From: Ananas comosus
Taxonomy: Eukaryota; Streptophyta; Magnoliopsida; Poales; Bromeliaceae
Assembly (NCBI RefSeq): GCF_001540865.1
Contig: NC_033625.1
Location: forward strand, 7,308,806 to 7,372,805
Direction: 5' to 3'
DNA: 64,000 bases
Below the pieces are notes generated by a model. That model worked only from the letters and a program-made list of their open reading frames with translations, made no database searches and was not told where the DNA came from. A program made the position numbers and the translations under genes. Of this stretch, positions 24,192 to 35,822 are shown piece by piece. The number at the start of each line of letters is the position of its first letter. Positions within the stretch are counted from its first letter, which is position 1.

Positions 24192-24614
24192 GGCTAAATT
24201 ATAGAACATTTTTTTTATAAATTTTCTTATAAATATTCGCTTTTTTATTTTTTCCTTTCTAACTTTAAAAAATCTATATTTCACTCCCTTAACATTTCAA
24301 ATTGTTATTTCTCAAAAAAACATTTCAAATTGTTGTATGTAGCCCCCCTCCGTCCCTCCGTCAAGATTCTATTATTATTCCGTCTGTTTCTTATAATTTA
24401 TATCAAAAATACTTTTCAAAATGACAGAAATATACTAAAAAAATATTTTTTTAAAGAAAAAATAAGGGTAACTTGGTTATTTTGCCCTCTTCATTAACAG
24501 CGTAACTCCTAAAAATATTTATAAAGTTTTAAAGAGGCAATATGTAGGTTTTTGAAAGTCATGGTAGAAAAGTAAAAAAATAGATATTTATAAGAGAGTT
24601 TTCTGTAATTTAGC
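24192..24614. mobile_element. foldback MITE-like element
   Basis: The left end 'ggctaaattatagaa' and right end 'ttctgtaatttagct' are inverted repeats that extend through 'ataaatat' blocks. No ORF. It sits just left of the family B element at 24649. Confidence 0.55.
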
Positions 24615-24648
24615 TTTTTTTCTGTTAGAATTTTGTAAGTAAAAATAA

Positions 24649-25094
24649 GGTTAAAATGTAAAGACATCCCCTGAACTACTTTTGAAGTTGACCCTCTGAA
24701 CCTTTTTTATTTGATTTACACCCCTCACCTTATAAATAGTTTGGTTAGGTCCTTTCAGTAGCAATTTTGGGAATTCTATTAGAATCAAATGCCCACGACC
24801 ATGAGGAATGCACGTAATCAAGAATTGATCTACTAAAAAGAAGAAAAGTAATTCTTGATAAAATGGAGAAGTGGTATCAGAGAAAATTAAGCGATTCTGC
24901 TTTCTTTTGTTCGACTTGAATAATTTTTTATCACGTGCGTCTCTCTTGATTGTGGGCATTTGCTTCTAACAGAATCCTCAAATGCTAATAGCAGGATCTA
25001 AATCAAACAATATGTAAGTTGAGTGATTGTAAATCAAATCAGGGGGTCAATTTCAAAACAACTTTGTTCTCCCGTGTATATATTTGACTAAACC
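24649..25094. mobile_element. foldback MITE, family B, second copy
   Basis: It shares 'ggttaaaatgta', 'tgacc.tctgaac' and 'ttttatttgatttac' with the copy in FabZ intron 1 (10398-10768). The right end has decayed (ttgactaaacc). An extra about 70 bp lies in the middle. Confidence 0.7.
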
Positions 25095-25170
25095 TGATCT
25101 AATTTCTCTTATTATCACGACCATTTTGCTTGCAAAATTAAGAACTTACCGGTTAGTATTAGGTAGGGTT

Positions 25171-25859
25171 AGGGGTGTAATATGGGCCGTGCCAGGCCAC
25201 CCGGTCTGACCTGGGCCAGATGTCAGCCTGACCCGGCCAGGAAGAAATCCGGGCCGGGCCGTGCTGGGCCAAAATTTATGGGTTCTAGGCCCAGCACGGC
25301 CCACTGGCCCGGACGGTATGGGCCGTGCCGGGCCTTTAATTTTTTTAATATTTTAAAAATATCTAAAATATTTAAAAATAGAAAATAAAATTATTCTCGT
25401 TCGACTAATATGTTAGATTAGAAATAGAATTTATTAAAATATTTAGAAAGTAATAAATTTTTTAAATAATTTTGAAAATTTATAAAGCTTTGAAAATGAG
25501 AAAAAAGGTTTCTTTTTCTAAAGGGCTTGTAAACCCTTGCAGATAGGCCTCTTTCCCAAGAAGGGCCTAGGCCCAAGGCCCTAGGCCCTTGTATTGTTTA
25601 TCCTGGGGAGTCAGGAGTCAAGTCCCAAGGTTTTGGTGAGTTGGGCTCAGCACCAAGTCCCCAACTCACCAAGGATCCTCAGGGCCAGGCCGTGCTCGCC
25701 CGGCAGGCACGGCCCTTGCCGGCCGGGCCGTGCCGGGCAACGCCCGGCACGCCCCAGGTTTGTAACAGGCCGTGTCGTGCCGGGCCAACAGGCTTAGTCC
25801 GGCCCGTACTAATGCCGGGCCGGGCCGCCCACGGGCCGCCTGGCCCGTTTTACATTCCT
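25171..25859. mobile_element. MULE-like non-autonomous element made of GGGCC words
   Basis: A perfect 10-bp repeat, aggtagggtt, flanks it (25161-25170 and 25860-25869), the TSD size of Mutator-like elements. The ends aggggtgtaatatgggcc and ggcccgttttacattcct are inverted repeats. Both arms consist of GGGCCG, TGCCGGGCC and GGCCCG words around an AT-rich centre. No real coding capacity. Confidence 0.7.
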
Positions 25860-25869
25860 AGGTAGGGTT

Positions 25870-27240
25870 AGAAAGATTATTTTATAATTAGGAAAACTTA
25901 CATTTGGAAAAACATTTCATAATAGAATACAGTAAATTCCTTTTCACTTAGTTAAAAGAATAAATGTCTTTTAGGCCTAGATGTGCATGGGTCAGCACTG
26001 TAGTAGCAAGAAGTGTCGGATAATTAGTGCTAACTATTAATTTTAAAAGTTTGAGCTATTAGAAAGATGTAATCAATTCATTTAAAATGTGCAAATACAG
26101 TGCTCATGGGTCTCGACTGTGACTCAGCCCAACCAGTTTTTTGTCACTTCGAGTATGATTCGGCTCAACCCAACTTTCCGTTATTTCGAACGTGACTCAA
26201 TCCAACTTGACCTCCCGCCATAGGATAAGATGTTGGCATCTTTAAGCTAACAAAAAGTATCAAAATTGATTTTTTTTACCTTCGTAGTTTAGGACAGAAT
26301 ATTGACATCTTTAAGCCAACAAGAAGTATCAAAATTGATTCTTTTTACCTCCATAGTTTCTCCTATAGAAAACTATTGCAGCACTATTAACGAGTTAAAT
26401 GTCTGATTTTGTTCAATGTTTGGAACCTGGAACTACCAAAAAAATTGGGCCAAATATATCTTAAACTTGGTCGATATATGGATATAGAGACCGACCGTCC
26501 CTAGAGTAAGTGGCAAAGGGCTTGGTGGTTTGTACCCGAGGTCCCAATTTCGAATTTTACTTGATTCATATTTCTAGCTAAGTTTATTTCTAAATGAAAT
26601 AAACGAAGCGGGTAGCGTGAAATATGGATATAGAGGGTGAGGCTCACCCCACCGTACAGTTCTTGCTGATTCGGCGAGCTAATTTAGATTGGCCACCAAA
26701 AAAAAAAAAAAAATCTTAATTTGGACAAAATTTGCCACTCTTACAATCAGCTTAATTAGGACAAAAACTAAAGATTTCCCCCTATTGTATTGAAGATGTC
26801 AAAACCAAGAAAAAAAATTCAGACACATATCCTACATGGCGTGGTCCAAACAATCACAATTTTTCTTAAATTATCCAAATTACCATGATTTTTAAAAAAT
26901 ATATTCGTTATACTTTTCTTTCAAAAGAAAGTATTGAATTGACTGAATTTAGCTAATGCAGTGTGACTGCTTCACAGAAGGTTTCCTCCAAAACCAGTAG
27001 GACTAAACAGCATGACTAATCCACATTTAAACAATTACTTGTCATTTTTGAAGAGCACAGCTGAAATAAAGTTTAATTATGCAGTCCACATTTGAATTTT
27101 AACATTACAAGAAAAGAATAGAACTGCTCAACAAACAGAAGATCAAAGAATAAACAAAAAAATGAAATTAAAAATAAAAAGAATCAAAAATAATTCACAT
27201 CCCATAACATTTTGATCATTGCGTCCTTCAATAACTTTCT
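25870..27240. other. spacer downstream of the decayed LEA-2 locus
   Basis: No gene is seen apart from the SINE at 26491-26625. The stretch 25975-26210 shares words in inverted orientation with 36716-37010 ('gtgactcagcccaac', 'gctaactatta'), so it is a dispersed repeat of unknown class. Confidence 0.4.
26491..26625 (+). mobile_element. Au-like SINE
   Basis: It reads 'gaccgtccctag', an A-box-like 'aagtggcaaagggc', a decayed B box 'atttcgaatttt', then the shared tail 'agctaagtttatttctaaat' and 'aaacgaagcgggtagcgtg'. Same family as 19224-19410, opposite strand. Confidence 0.7.
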
Positions 27241-27649
27241 TTCGTTTTCTCTCCGTTTCTCTTCCTTTCTCTTTCTTCTCTTTTATCTCAGTAGTATTGG
27301 CACGACTTTGCGACCGAGACCGGAGTACCGAGCTTGGTTGGGTCCAACACGACCGAGCACCGGACTCCGACGTCGAACTTGGGCTTTACCAATCGACCCA
27401 GGACGTAGGCCCGTGACCGAACTGTAAAGCTGAGGTCCAACGGGACGGGCGCGACGCTGCTAGGCTTGCCCGGCAAGCTCGTCACTCTCGGCCCGCCGCC
27501 GTAGAGGGGCCACCTTGTCGCCCATCACCACCACATCCACACTCCTTAGGCTCTTCCTTGATTGGTAGAAGTTTTTCATCTGAGTTCCAAGAGCAGAGAT
27601 TCGGATCCAAAATAAAAAAAAGTCGAAATATATAAAATTTATCTGAACT

Positions 27650-27742
27650 ATAAACTATTTGAATTTGACTATTTAATTTTTAAAAATTTTGATTTATAAA
27701 CTATTTGAATTTGACTATTTAATTTTTAAAAATTTTGATTTT
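27650..27742. repeat. 46-bp tandem duplication
   Basis: Two near-identical copies of an AT-rich unit starting 'ataaactatttgaatttgac' at 27650 and 27696. Confidence 0.85.
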
Positions 27743-28056
27743 GCTGTTTTGATCTTTTAATTTATCTGTTTTGTACTAATTAGTGACTCTTTAACTTCAA
27801 AAATTGAATACGTTGTTTATTTTTATAAATTTAGTTAGTATATTTCATATAATTTATATAATTATATATTAATTAAAGTAAATAATTAGCATAAATTTTG
27901 TATTCAAAAAATCATCAAATCACTTATCAAACAAATTAAAAAATTAATTATTGAAATCAAAATTTTGAAAGATTAAATAGTTAAATTAATATGGTCCATA
28001 GGTCAGATGAGTTTTATATATTTTTACCTAAAAAGAAAAAGGAACATAAATTAATG

Positions 28057-28572
28057 GGACCATTGCTTATATATCCCTAAAAAATTTTCAACTTTCTTAG
28101 ATATCTCTTTTAGAAGACTAATATTAAAAATACCTTTTAAGATTTCAAGTTCCTTCAGATATATCCCTGGAGTTAAATTCTGTTAGTAAACTGTTAGACA
28201 CAGCAATTATCTCCGTGAAACTACTATTTAGTTTTTCAAATATATCTTTCTATCATTACCGACTTTTTTTATTTACCTTTAAGTTAAAGACAAAGAAAGC
28301 ATTTTGACTTTTTGTCTTGTCAAACATACCCTTCTATATACCGTCACTAACTTTCCTTATTTGCCCTTAAGTTAGGAATGAAATAGTTATTTCAGTACTT
28401 CTTAGCTATGGTACGTAGAAATTAACTAAGGTTTAATCCAGAATGACTTAACGTGCATTAACATCAAGGATGTTTTTAAATAACAGAGAAATATATTAGA
28501 GGTATATTTGAAAAAAGAAAGTGAAAAAAAAAAATTTCATAGGTTTTGAGAAGTATATAGTCAATTATCCCT
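28057..28572. mobile_element. foldback MITE-like element in pseudogene intron 2
   Basis: The left end 'gggaccattgcttatatatcc' and right end 'gtatatagtcaattatccc' are imperfect inverted repeats. The interior is AT-rich. Confidence 0.45.
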
Positions 28573-28689
28573 AGATTAATTGTACTATGACACTGTTGGT
28601 ATTGTAGAATGGGCAAGTTGTTATAGGGGTCTTCAATCCTTTTGTGTAGTTTCAGTTTGATTCTTGAATTTTTTATTATTATAATTGGG

Positions 28690-29010
28690 TCCTTGCCCCG
28701 CCTCCCCTCCTTCCTTCTCCTCTCCATTCGACCCCACCGCACCTGGATCTCCCCCCGATCCTTCCACCTGCACCGCTGCCGCCACCCTTGCCGCTGCTGC
28801 TGCCAGATCCCACCTTCTCCGCTCCGCCGCGCCACTCTCCGCTGCCGCCGCCGCCAGGGGCTCGCATGCCACACAATGACACTGCCTCCACTCGGGCCGC
28901 TGCCGCCACCCGCGCCATTGCTGCTGCCGCATCCCACCTTCTGCGCTCCGCCGCACCACACTCCGCTGCTGCTGCCGCAAGGGGCCCACATACCACCTTC
29001 TTCGTAGGGC
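28690..29010. repeat. GC-rich imperfect tandem duplication
   Basis: Two diverged units of roughly 120 bp share 'cccaccttctccgctccgccg' type words and CCGCTGCCG runs. Open frames occur on both strands only because of composition. No domain is recognised. Confidence 0.5.
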
Positions 29011-29302
29011 TTCAGGGAGGAGGAGGAGAAATAAGGAGGAAGAAGAGGAAGAAAAAAAAAGTGTAAATTGGAGGAAGAAGAAGAAAAAAAAATAATGTAA
29101 ATTTCATCTAAATGGTGTAAAATCGGACAAAATGGTGCAAAATTGGGCGAAAAATTGGGCCAATTTTGATAAGAATTGCACAATTTTGTACCATTTTACC
29201 TAATTTTGCACCATTTCGTTCAAAATTGTACAATTTTTCCTTCTCCTCCTCTTCCCCTTTCATTTTCCTTTTTACACCATTACACCATTTTTTACACCTT
29301 AA

Positions 29303-31885
29303 AAAATTGTATTTTTTGGACGCTCTCATCTCCCTCGCCAGAGAGTAGGACACGGACGACGATCTTGAGGTGTGCGTGTCACGCCCCGGATGTCTCGTTC
29401 CCCGGGCACGCCGACAAATCCGCCATATACAAAGAAATTTTTTCTGTATACGAAGCGACAGCTGTACCTGTAAATCAAACACTACTACGAACAGTAGTAG
29501 AGAGCTGCTAGAGAAAACAGAAGCTAAACAAACTGAGTTTCATATACATAGTCCAAATCCAAAAAAATACAGAGCTACTCGCACTGGCGAGTTAAGTCCA
29601 CTATGTACATAAACTCGAAATAAAACATCTACCTGCAGTAGGGGTGCCTCTAGCTCAGCACGTCGGGTAGGGCTCTAACTCGCGACGCCCTTGCCTCGAT
29701 CCTGATCCGCGGAAGGCGCAGCAGCCAAAACCTGTGGCTCTGCAAAACAGGGGTAACAACTGGGCGTGAGAACTACTGTAAACAAGTAGTCTGCAGTGGG
29801 TGCCGCCCAAACAACATCGGTCCACCCACTAAGTCTACAGAGGGGAGCCAAGATAGTAGGAAAATGCAGAAAATAAACTCAACCGCTACAAATCACTACA
29901 CTATTATGCTCTACACTAACCAACTGTAGGAAATGTCAAATTTGACCCAATCCAATCGGGACTGTAAACATACCCGTCCCTGGGACTGTGAATACACCTG
30001 TCCCTGCCCAGTTTCGACTATCCAGCTACCTCCACACTAACTGGTCCGTGGAGAGCAAGTCCAACCGGCATGAGCGACACCAACGTGAAAGCACAAAGCC
30101 GTCTCCGGAGTGGCACTCGTGGGCGCTACCCAACCGAGTATGCAGCGTATCTCTGTCGAGCTCAATCAGGCTCTCGAAAGCCAAAGTCCAGTAACTAACT
30201 CAACTTGGTCTAACAACCAACAAGTAACGTGCCATCGGCACAATCTGACGCCAAAAGGCGATACGGGTCCACCGTCGACCTCAATGGCACCCTACAGCCC
30301 GGAACAGCCTAATCGCTACTGTAAAAATACACTCGGCATTCCAGCACGAGAGTAACTGAAAACTAACAACCTGGAATACTCACTATGATAATACAGCAAC
30401 AGTCTAAAATCATACAACGGTCCATAGGGCTAAATCAGATAGTTTAACATATGCCGATCGTTATCGCATTTTCTCCTAAGTCAAATCCAAGTCCAACATG
30501 TATATTTATGTTTACAAATCATGTTCACAATGTTGAATATATTAAGCCACAATACTAACAACAACCTGAGCTACAACATGATTTACCAAAAACCCACAAA
30601 CCATACATGTCGACTAATATATACTTAGGAATAAACCGATGTAACCCACCTCGCACGCTAATCCCTGGCAGCGAAACACCCTCCCAGCTGCGACACCACT
30701 TGCTGGGTCAATCACACTGCTCCGAGTCCAGAAATCGTCTAAGCTCGAGCTCTACACAACAACATTTACCGTTTCAGTCCAGGAATCACAACAGCGAGGT
30801 ACAACAAAGATTCGACAAGGCTAACCTTCACCAAATCTGGCAAGTAAGGGCTTCGTGGATTCCTCTCGAAGTCCCGAATTCAACGAACCAAGTCTCGTCG
30901 CAATCCGATGCTCCTACGTCGAGTACGAGCTGAAATACTAACAGTCGACGGTGAATTTCAGCAAACCACATCTCTCCGAGTTGAAGTAGTAAGATCTTGC
31001 CCAAAAACCATAGAAAAACTGAAATACCCACCTCGACAACGACAAGCACCTGAGTGACAGCAAAATGGCAAAAATCTACGCTCACCCAGCCTCCACGCGC
31101 TACCCCGGCGTCCAACACGTGCTCGAATGGCTCCGTGGCGCGACGTCGGCGACGAACTCTCCAACCGAGCTCTCAACCGCAACCGAGTCTAAAGTGAGAG
31201 AGGAGAAGAGAGAGAGCAATAAGGACTCACTCTCTCTCTCAGCACAAGATTATATAGGGAGGGAGTGGGTTGGTGATACAAACGAGGGAGAGAAAAGATC
31301 CAATTGCCCTCTCACCTACCCTGGTGTACCGGTACACGGGGTCGCGTACCGGTACAGGAAGCCAACCCGAGAGCAGTATGCGCGTAACCTGTGCAGTGTA
31401 CCGGTACACCATGATGGCTGTACCAGTACAGTAAGCAGAAAATCAGCTTTTTGCAGATTTTCTTCGCTGAAAGCTGCCCTCGCGTCGCACGGAGCCCGTT
31501 TTGCGTCTATTTGGCGCCAACGCGACTCAGACTTGTCCCGACACTCTACAGAGCTATTGACAAATCTCCACAGCTGAACACCAGGGATCTCACAGTGCGA
31601 AGGAAGCTCTTTCAGCAGATCGCGCTCCCGCGGGTCCTCCAACTCGAACAGCGCCGCCAGCCCGGATAGGAACCGGCGCCCGGCGTGCTTGCAGAGGGAG
31701 GCCTGGTCCGCGCCCGACACCAATGCCGACAGGATGTTGTAGGCGATGCTGAGATGTGGCCACAGCAGCGCGAGGGACGCGATGGGGGAGTCGTCGTCGA
31801 GGAGGAGGGATTCTAGAGGAGGGGGGTGGCGGCAACAGGGGGAGGCGGGCGGCGGGAGGGGGTGGAAGAGATTGGCGGACAGCAT
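29303..31885 (-). pseudogene. PP2A B56 (B') regulatory subunit fragment split by a solo LTR
   Basis: On the minus strand 31885-31595 codes for MLSANLFHPLPPP, then WPHLSIAYNILSAL, and ELEDPRERDLLK. This aligns with the plant B56 block that reads about 'NLFRPLPP...WPHLQxVYEFxLRF...LFDSEDPREREYLK'. B56 subunits direct protein phosphatase 2A to substrates. Only about 90 residues of a normally 490-540-residue protein are present, without the following LHRIYGKF motif. The frame is interrupted after LPSH by the LTR at 29377-31594; beyond the LTR the frame runs about 25 codons to a stop near 29303. It lies inside intron 2 of the decayed LEA-2 gene. The match is from memory of the family. Confidence 0.65.
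29377..31594. mobile_element. solo LTR, 2218 bp
   Basis: It starts TGTCACGCCCCGG and ends ATCTCACA, so has TG..CA termini. The 5-bp sequence gtgcg flanks it on both sides (29372-29376 and 31595-31599). No second copy or internal region is present, so it is a recombined solo LTR. The starting TGTCACGCCC motif suggests a Ty3-type element; this is inference. Confidence 0.8.
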
Positions 31886-32553
31886 GGCGAAGAGCGGGCG
31901 AAGGATTCCGGGGGGAGCGGGCGTCGGGCGGAGCGGATGGCGGAGGAAAAAAATAGCGAAGGAAAAAAAAAAAAGAGAGAGAAAAAAAAGAGAGAGAAAG
32001 AAAAGGAATAAGGGTATTTTCGTCAGATCGCAAAAAATTCGGTCCGAATCTGCAAAATTAGAAAAAAAATGACATTATTTTGCAAAAGCTCAAAACTTGT
32101 GAATTTTTTATGCAAATTGGCCTTTTAGTTTTAAGGACTTGGATATTGATAGCTTTATTAGAGATTCATACAATTTATTATATTGAGTCCTGTGAGACTA
32201 CTTCTAATAATTTTTCATCATTAGATTTGTCCTTTGATTAATTCCACCTCTTAAATTATGTTATTCTACTAACCACCGCTAAACCTCGAAACTATTATCA
32301 TCTCAATTTTATAATTTTTCATTCAAACACAATAAACTTAATAGTAAAAAAATTTAAATACTAGTAAAAATATTTATATTATATTAATAAAATTATATTT
32401 TAATATCGTGCCTGTATTTTAATTTTTTAAAAATTATCGAATCAACATGTTGGAATAGTGTTGTATTTCATGTTGGTGAGATCTAGGTGGAAACCAATGG
32501 TGCAATTCATTAATTAATTTATTATTATTTTATTATTATTATATATCACTTAC

Positions 32554-32737
32554 GTGGCCGTGGCGAGGGTGTGAGCTGGTTGTAGTTGGGGACGTAGGGG
32601 GAGGCTGCACGTGACGCCGAAAAAACGTGGCGGTGTTGCGGAAGGTGAACTGAGCGTCGAGTTTGAGCGTGGACATGTCGGTGGCCACCAGCGACGCGTC
32701 CGTACCACCTTGGATTATAAGTTCTCAATGTCATGCT
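32554..32737 (-). pseudogene. exon 2 of the decayed LEA-2 gene
   Basis: Flanked by a pyrimidine-rich acceptor (GACAG) and a GTAAGT donor. The middle reads GGTDASLVATDM, LKLDAQFTFRNTATFF in one frame. SMT at the start and ASPYVPNYNQLT at the end lie in a different frame, so small indels fall on both sides of the core. Confidence 0.75.
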
Positions 32738-32739
32738 CT

Positions 32740-33160
32740 GTCAAAAAAAAAAAAAAAAAAAAAAACAAAAACAAAAAATATACATATATATTATTTATAA
32801 ACTTATGAATTGAAAACTTGAGGATACCTGGATCGACACGTGGAGGCAAGCCGGCAAGCTCGAGGGGCGCGAGGGGGCGGGCGCGAGCGGTCGGCGCTGG
32901 CGCGAGCGGGCTGCGGGCGCGAGCGGGCGGCGTGAGCGTGGCCGGGCGCGGGGGCACACAGGCGCGGCCGTGGGCGCGGGCGCAGGGGTTGGCGCGAGCG
33001 GGAGCGGGGGCGCGGGCGAGCTGGCGCAGGGGTGGGCGCGAGCAGGCGCGGGCTCGAGCCGAAAAACAAAAAAAAACTATAGTGCAAAAAAGGCAGGGCT
33101 CACTTTTCCTTTTTGCACGCGGTCCACGAGGTGAGCATCACCTCGTGGACCGCCTGAGGG
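32740..33160. repeat. A-run and GCGGGCGCGAGC low-complexity block
   Basis: An A run (32743-32764) precedes about 200 bp (32860-33060) of degenerate GGCGCGAGCGGGCGCGGG words. Long Arg/Pro/Ala frames on both strands are compositional. A small palindrome (tccacgaggtgagcatcacctcgtgga) spans about 33122-33148. Confidence 0.6.
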
Positions 33161-33205
33161 AGAGAGAGCAGTGGACCTCTCTCTCCCTCTTTTAGATTAT
33201 ATATG

Positions 33206-33434
33206 AGTCCGGCTATGGCGCTTATAAAAGTATCAAGTATTTGGTGCTTGTAAATTTTTTACCGTTAGATCTACGCCTTTGATCATTTTCACCCGTTAGA
33301 TTATACTATTCAACCAACCACCCACTTAACCCTAGGGGGCCAACATCATCTTAACCACACATCCCTTAATCCAAGGGCTAAAAACTTAAAAGCACCAAAG
33401 ACTTGGTACTTTTAAAAGCATAGGAGCTCAATAT
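33206..33434. mobile_element. MITE 1 of the cluster
   Basis: Imperfect inverted ends of about 50 bp share 'aaaagta.caagt.tttggtgctt'. It is followed directly by (TA)n at 33431-33450. Confidence 0.7.
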
Positions 33435-33450
33435 ATATATATATATATAT

Positions 33451-34003
33451 AGAGCAGGGCTGCTGTGCTCTTAGGAGCACAGAGGCCTCCGTGCTCCTGA
33501 GCCGTTTTCAATGATGGAATTTTTGAATCGACGATCGGCTCCGTTAGACTTGATCTAGCGCATCTGAAGTTTCTAGAAAATAATTTTTGCGATTTTTCGA
33601 TATCATTTACCTAGTGATCGAAAGGATTCAAAATCTATAATTTTTAATGGTTGATATATGTCGTTTTCAAGTTTGACGGTGTAGAAGTATTCAAATCAAA
33701 TGAAATTTTGATACAAAATTCTTTGTACTATCTACAACAAGATTTATATTTCTGATCGAAAATTTTAGTGCTATATCACCACTTTTTATAGAATTTTTAT
33801 TTTCAGCCGTTAAAAATTATTGATTTTGAATCCTTTCGATTGCTAGGTAAATGATATCGAAAAATCACAAAAATTATTTTCTAGAAACTTCAAATACGTT
33901 AGATCAAGTTTAACGGAGCCGATCGTCGATTCGGAAACTCCATCATCGAAAACGGCTCAGGAGCACGAAGGCCTCTGTGCTCCTGAGAGCACAGCAGCCC
34001 TGC

Positions 34004-34006
<3 letters not shown>
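33451..34006. mobile_element. MITE 2 of the cluster, 556 bp
   Basis: Ends agagcagggctgctgtgctc and gagagcacagcagccctgctct are inverted repeats, followed by 'ggagcac', a near-palindromic ggcctc block, and long arms containing 'cgacgatcggctccgttag'. (TA)n lies to the left and (TC)n(TA)n to the right. Confidence 0.85.
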
Positions 34007-34086
<80 letters not shown>

Positions 34087-34087
<1 letters not shown>

Positions 34088-34634
34088 GGGTCCGGCTACT
34101 ATACTATTATTAGTACGATCGTCCTCGTACTCATAAGTTGTTTTCGATGATAGAGCTTTCGAATCGACGATCCACACAGTAAAACGTTATTTACAGCATT
34201 TAAAACTTCTAGAAATCAAATTTTATAATTTTTCGACATCATTTACTTTACGATCAAGAGGTCACAAATTTGACAATTTTTAACGGCCGGTATGGAATAC
34301 TTGCTAGTTTAACGGTGTAAAAGAATCAGAAATTGTTAAATTTTTGATAAAAAAATTCTATTCACTACATATATAAAGATCAATAACTTCAATCTTGAAT
34401 TGAAGGATCCGATCATCTTTTTTTAGAACGTCGTTCGATTTTGACCGTTCATTTTATGCCCACTTGATGGACTTTATTATGATTTCGAAAATTTACGAAA
34501 TTTATTTTCTAGAAGTTTCAAATACTCTAGATCATATTTAACGAAGTGGATCATCGATTCGTAAGCTTCATCATTGAAAACAACTTATGAGTATGAGGGT
34601 TCCAATACTCATAATAGTATAGTAGCCATGACCT
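34087..34634. mobile_element. MITE 3 of the cluster
   Basis: Ends 'agggtccggctactatacta' and 'tagtatagtagccatgacc' are inverted, with arms through 'gataga(g)ctttcgaatcgacgatcc'. Dinucleotide tracts lie on both sides. Its truncated relatives are at 6868-7200 and 21085-21360. Confidence 0.8.
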
Positions 34635-34647
34635 ATATATATATATA

Positions 34648-35209
34648 GAGCAGGACTGCTGTGCTCTCAGGAGCACGGAGGCCTCCATGCTCCTGAGCCG
34701 TTTTCGATGATGGAATTTCCGAATCGACGATCGGCTCCGTTAGACTTGATCTAGCATATTTGAATTTTTAGAAAATAATTTTTGCGATTTTTTGCTATCA
34801 TTTACCTAGCAATCGAAATGATTCAAAATATATAATTTTTAATAGCGGAAAATAAAAATCCTATAAAAAATGGTGATACAGCACTAAAATTTTCAATTAG
34901 AAATATTGATCTTGTTGTAGATAGCATAAAGAATTTTGTATCAAAATTTCATCTGATTTGAATACTTCTACACCGTTAAACTTGAAAACGGCAGATATCA
35001 ACCATTAAAAATTATTGATTTTGAATTCTTTCGATCACTAGGTAAATGATATCAAAAAATTGCAAAAATTATTTTCTAGAAACTTCAAATGCGCTAGATC
35101 ATGCGCTAGATCAAGTCTAACGGAGCCGATCGTCGATTCGAAAATTCCATCATCGAAAACAGCTCAGGAGCACGGAGACCTCCGTGTTCCTGAGAGCACA
35201 ACAGCCCTG

Positions 35210-35212
<3 letters not shown>
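34648..35212. mobile_element. MITE 4 of the cluster, close relative of MITE 2
   Basis: Ends 'agagcaggactgctgtgctc' and 'gagagcacaacagccctgct' are inverted; the interior is nearly colinear with MITE 2. (TA)n borders both ends. Confidence 0.85.

Positions 35213-35281
<69 letters not shown>
35212..35281. repeat. (TA)n(GA)n microsatellite between MITE 4 and MITE 5
   Basis: About 70 bp of pure TA then GA dinucleotides with MITE termini directly at both edges. Confidence 0.9.
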
Positions 35282-35282
<1 letters not shown>

Positions 35283-35283
<1 letters not shown>

Positions 35284-35820
35284 TGAGGCTACTATGCTTC
35301 TGGAAGCACGGAGCCTTCCGTGCTTCCAGGTCGTTTTCGATGTTGCGACTTTCGAATCGTCGATCGGTTCCGTTAAACTTGATCTTGAGTATTTGAAGTC
35401 CTTAGAAAATAAATTTTATGATTTTTCGATATCATTTGCCTAGTGATCGAAGGGACTCAAAATCAATAATTTTAATGGCCGTGATGAGCCGTTTGCAAGT
35501 TTATTGGTGTAGAAATATTCAAATCACATGAAATTTTGATAGAAAATTTTTTATACTATATAAAACAAGATCAATATCTTTGATTTAAAATTTTAATGTC
35601 ATATTATCACGTTTTGTAAGATTTTTATTTTCAGCCATTGATTTTGAGCCCTTTAGTTCACTAGGCAAATGATATCGAAAAATTGCAAAATTTATTTTCT
35701 AAATACTTCAAATACTCTAGATCAAGTTGAATGGAGCCGATCGACGATTCGAAAGTCGCAACATCAAAAACAACCTGGAAGCACGAAAGGCTCCATGCTT
35801 CCAGAAGCATAGTAGCCTCA

Positions 35821-35822
<2 letters not shown>
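35283..35822. mobile_element. MITE 5 of the cluster, 540 bp
   Basis: Ends 'gtgaggctactatgcttctg' and 'cagaagcatagtagcctcac' are a perfect 20-bp inverted repeat. Arms continue through 'ggaagcacg' and 'tcgaatcgtcgatcggttccg'. A (TA)n tract follows at 35823-35852. Confidence 0.85.

Noticed and set aside
26491..26625. Possible tRNA gene suggested by A- and B-box-like sequence
   Set aside because: No cloverleaf; the boxes belong to the SINE head, and the tail is shared with two other copies.
28476..29183. A 235-codon minus-strand ORF rich in Gly, Arg and Ser
   Set aside because: Composition-driven reading of a GC-rich duplicated block flanked by A-rich sequence; no domain and no splice context.
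31590..32072. ORFs other than the B56-like frame in the 31.6-32.1 kb GC-rich block
   Set aside because: Only the frame with NLFHPLPPP and EDPRERDLLK matches a family; others are shadows.
32803..33195. Pro/Arg-rich ORFs of about 94-125 codons on both strands
   Set aside because: They read a GCGGGCGCGAGC low-complexity block, open in several frames at once.
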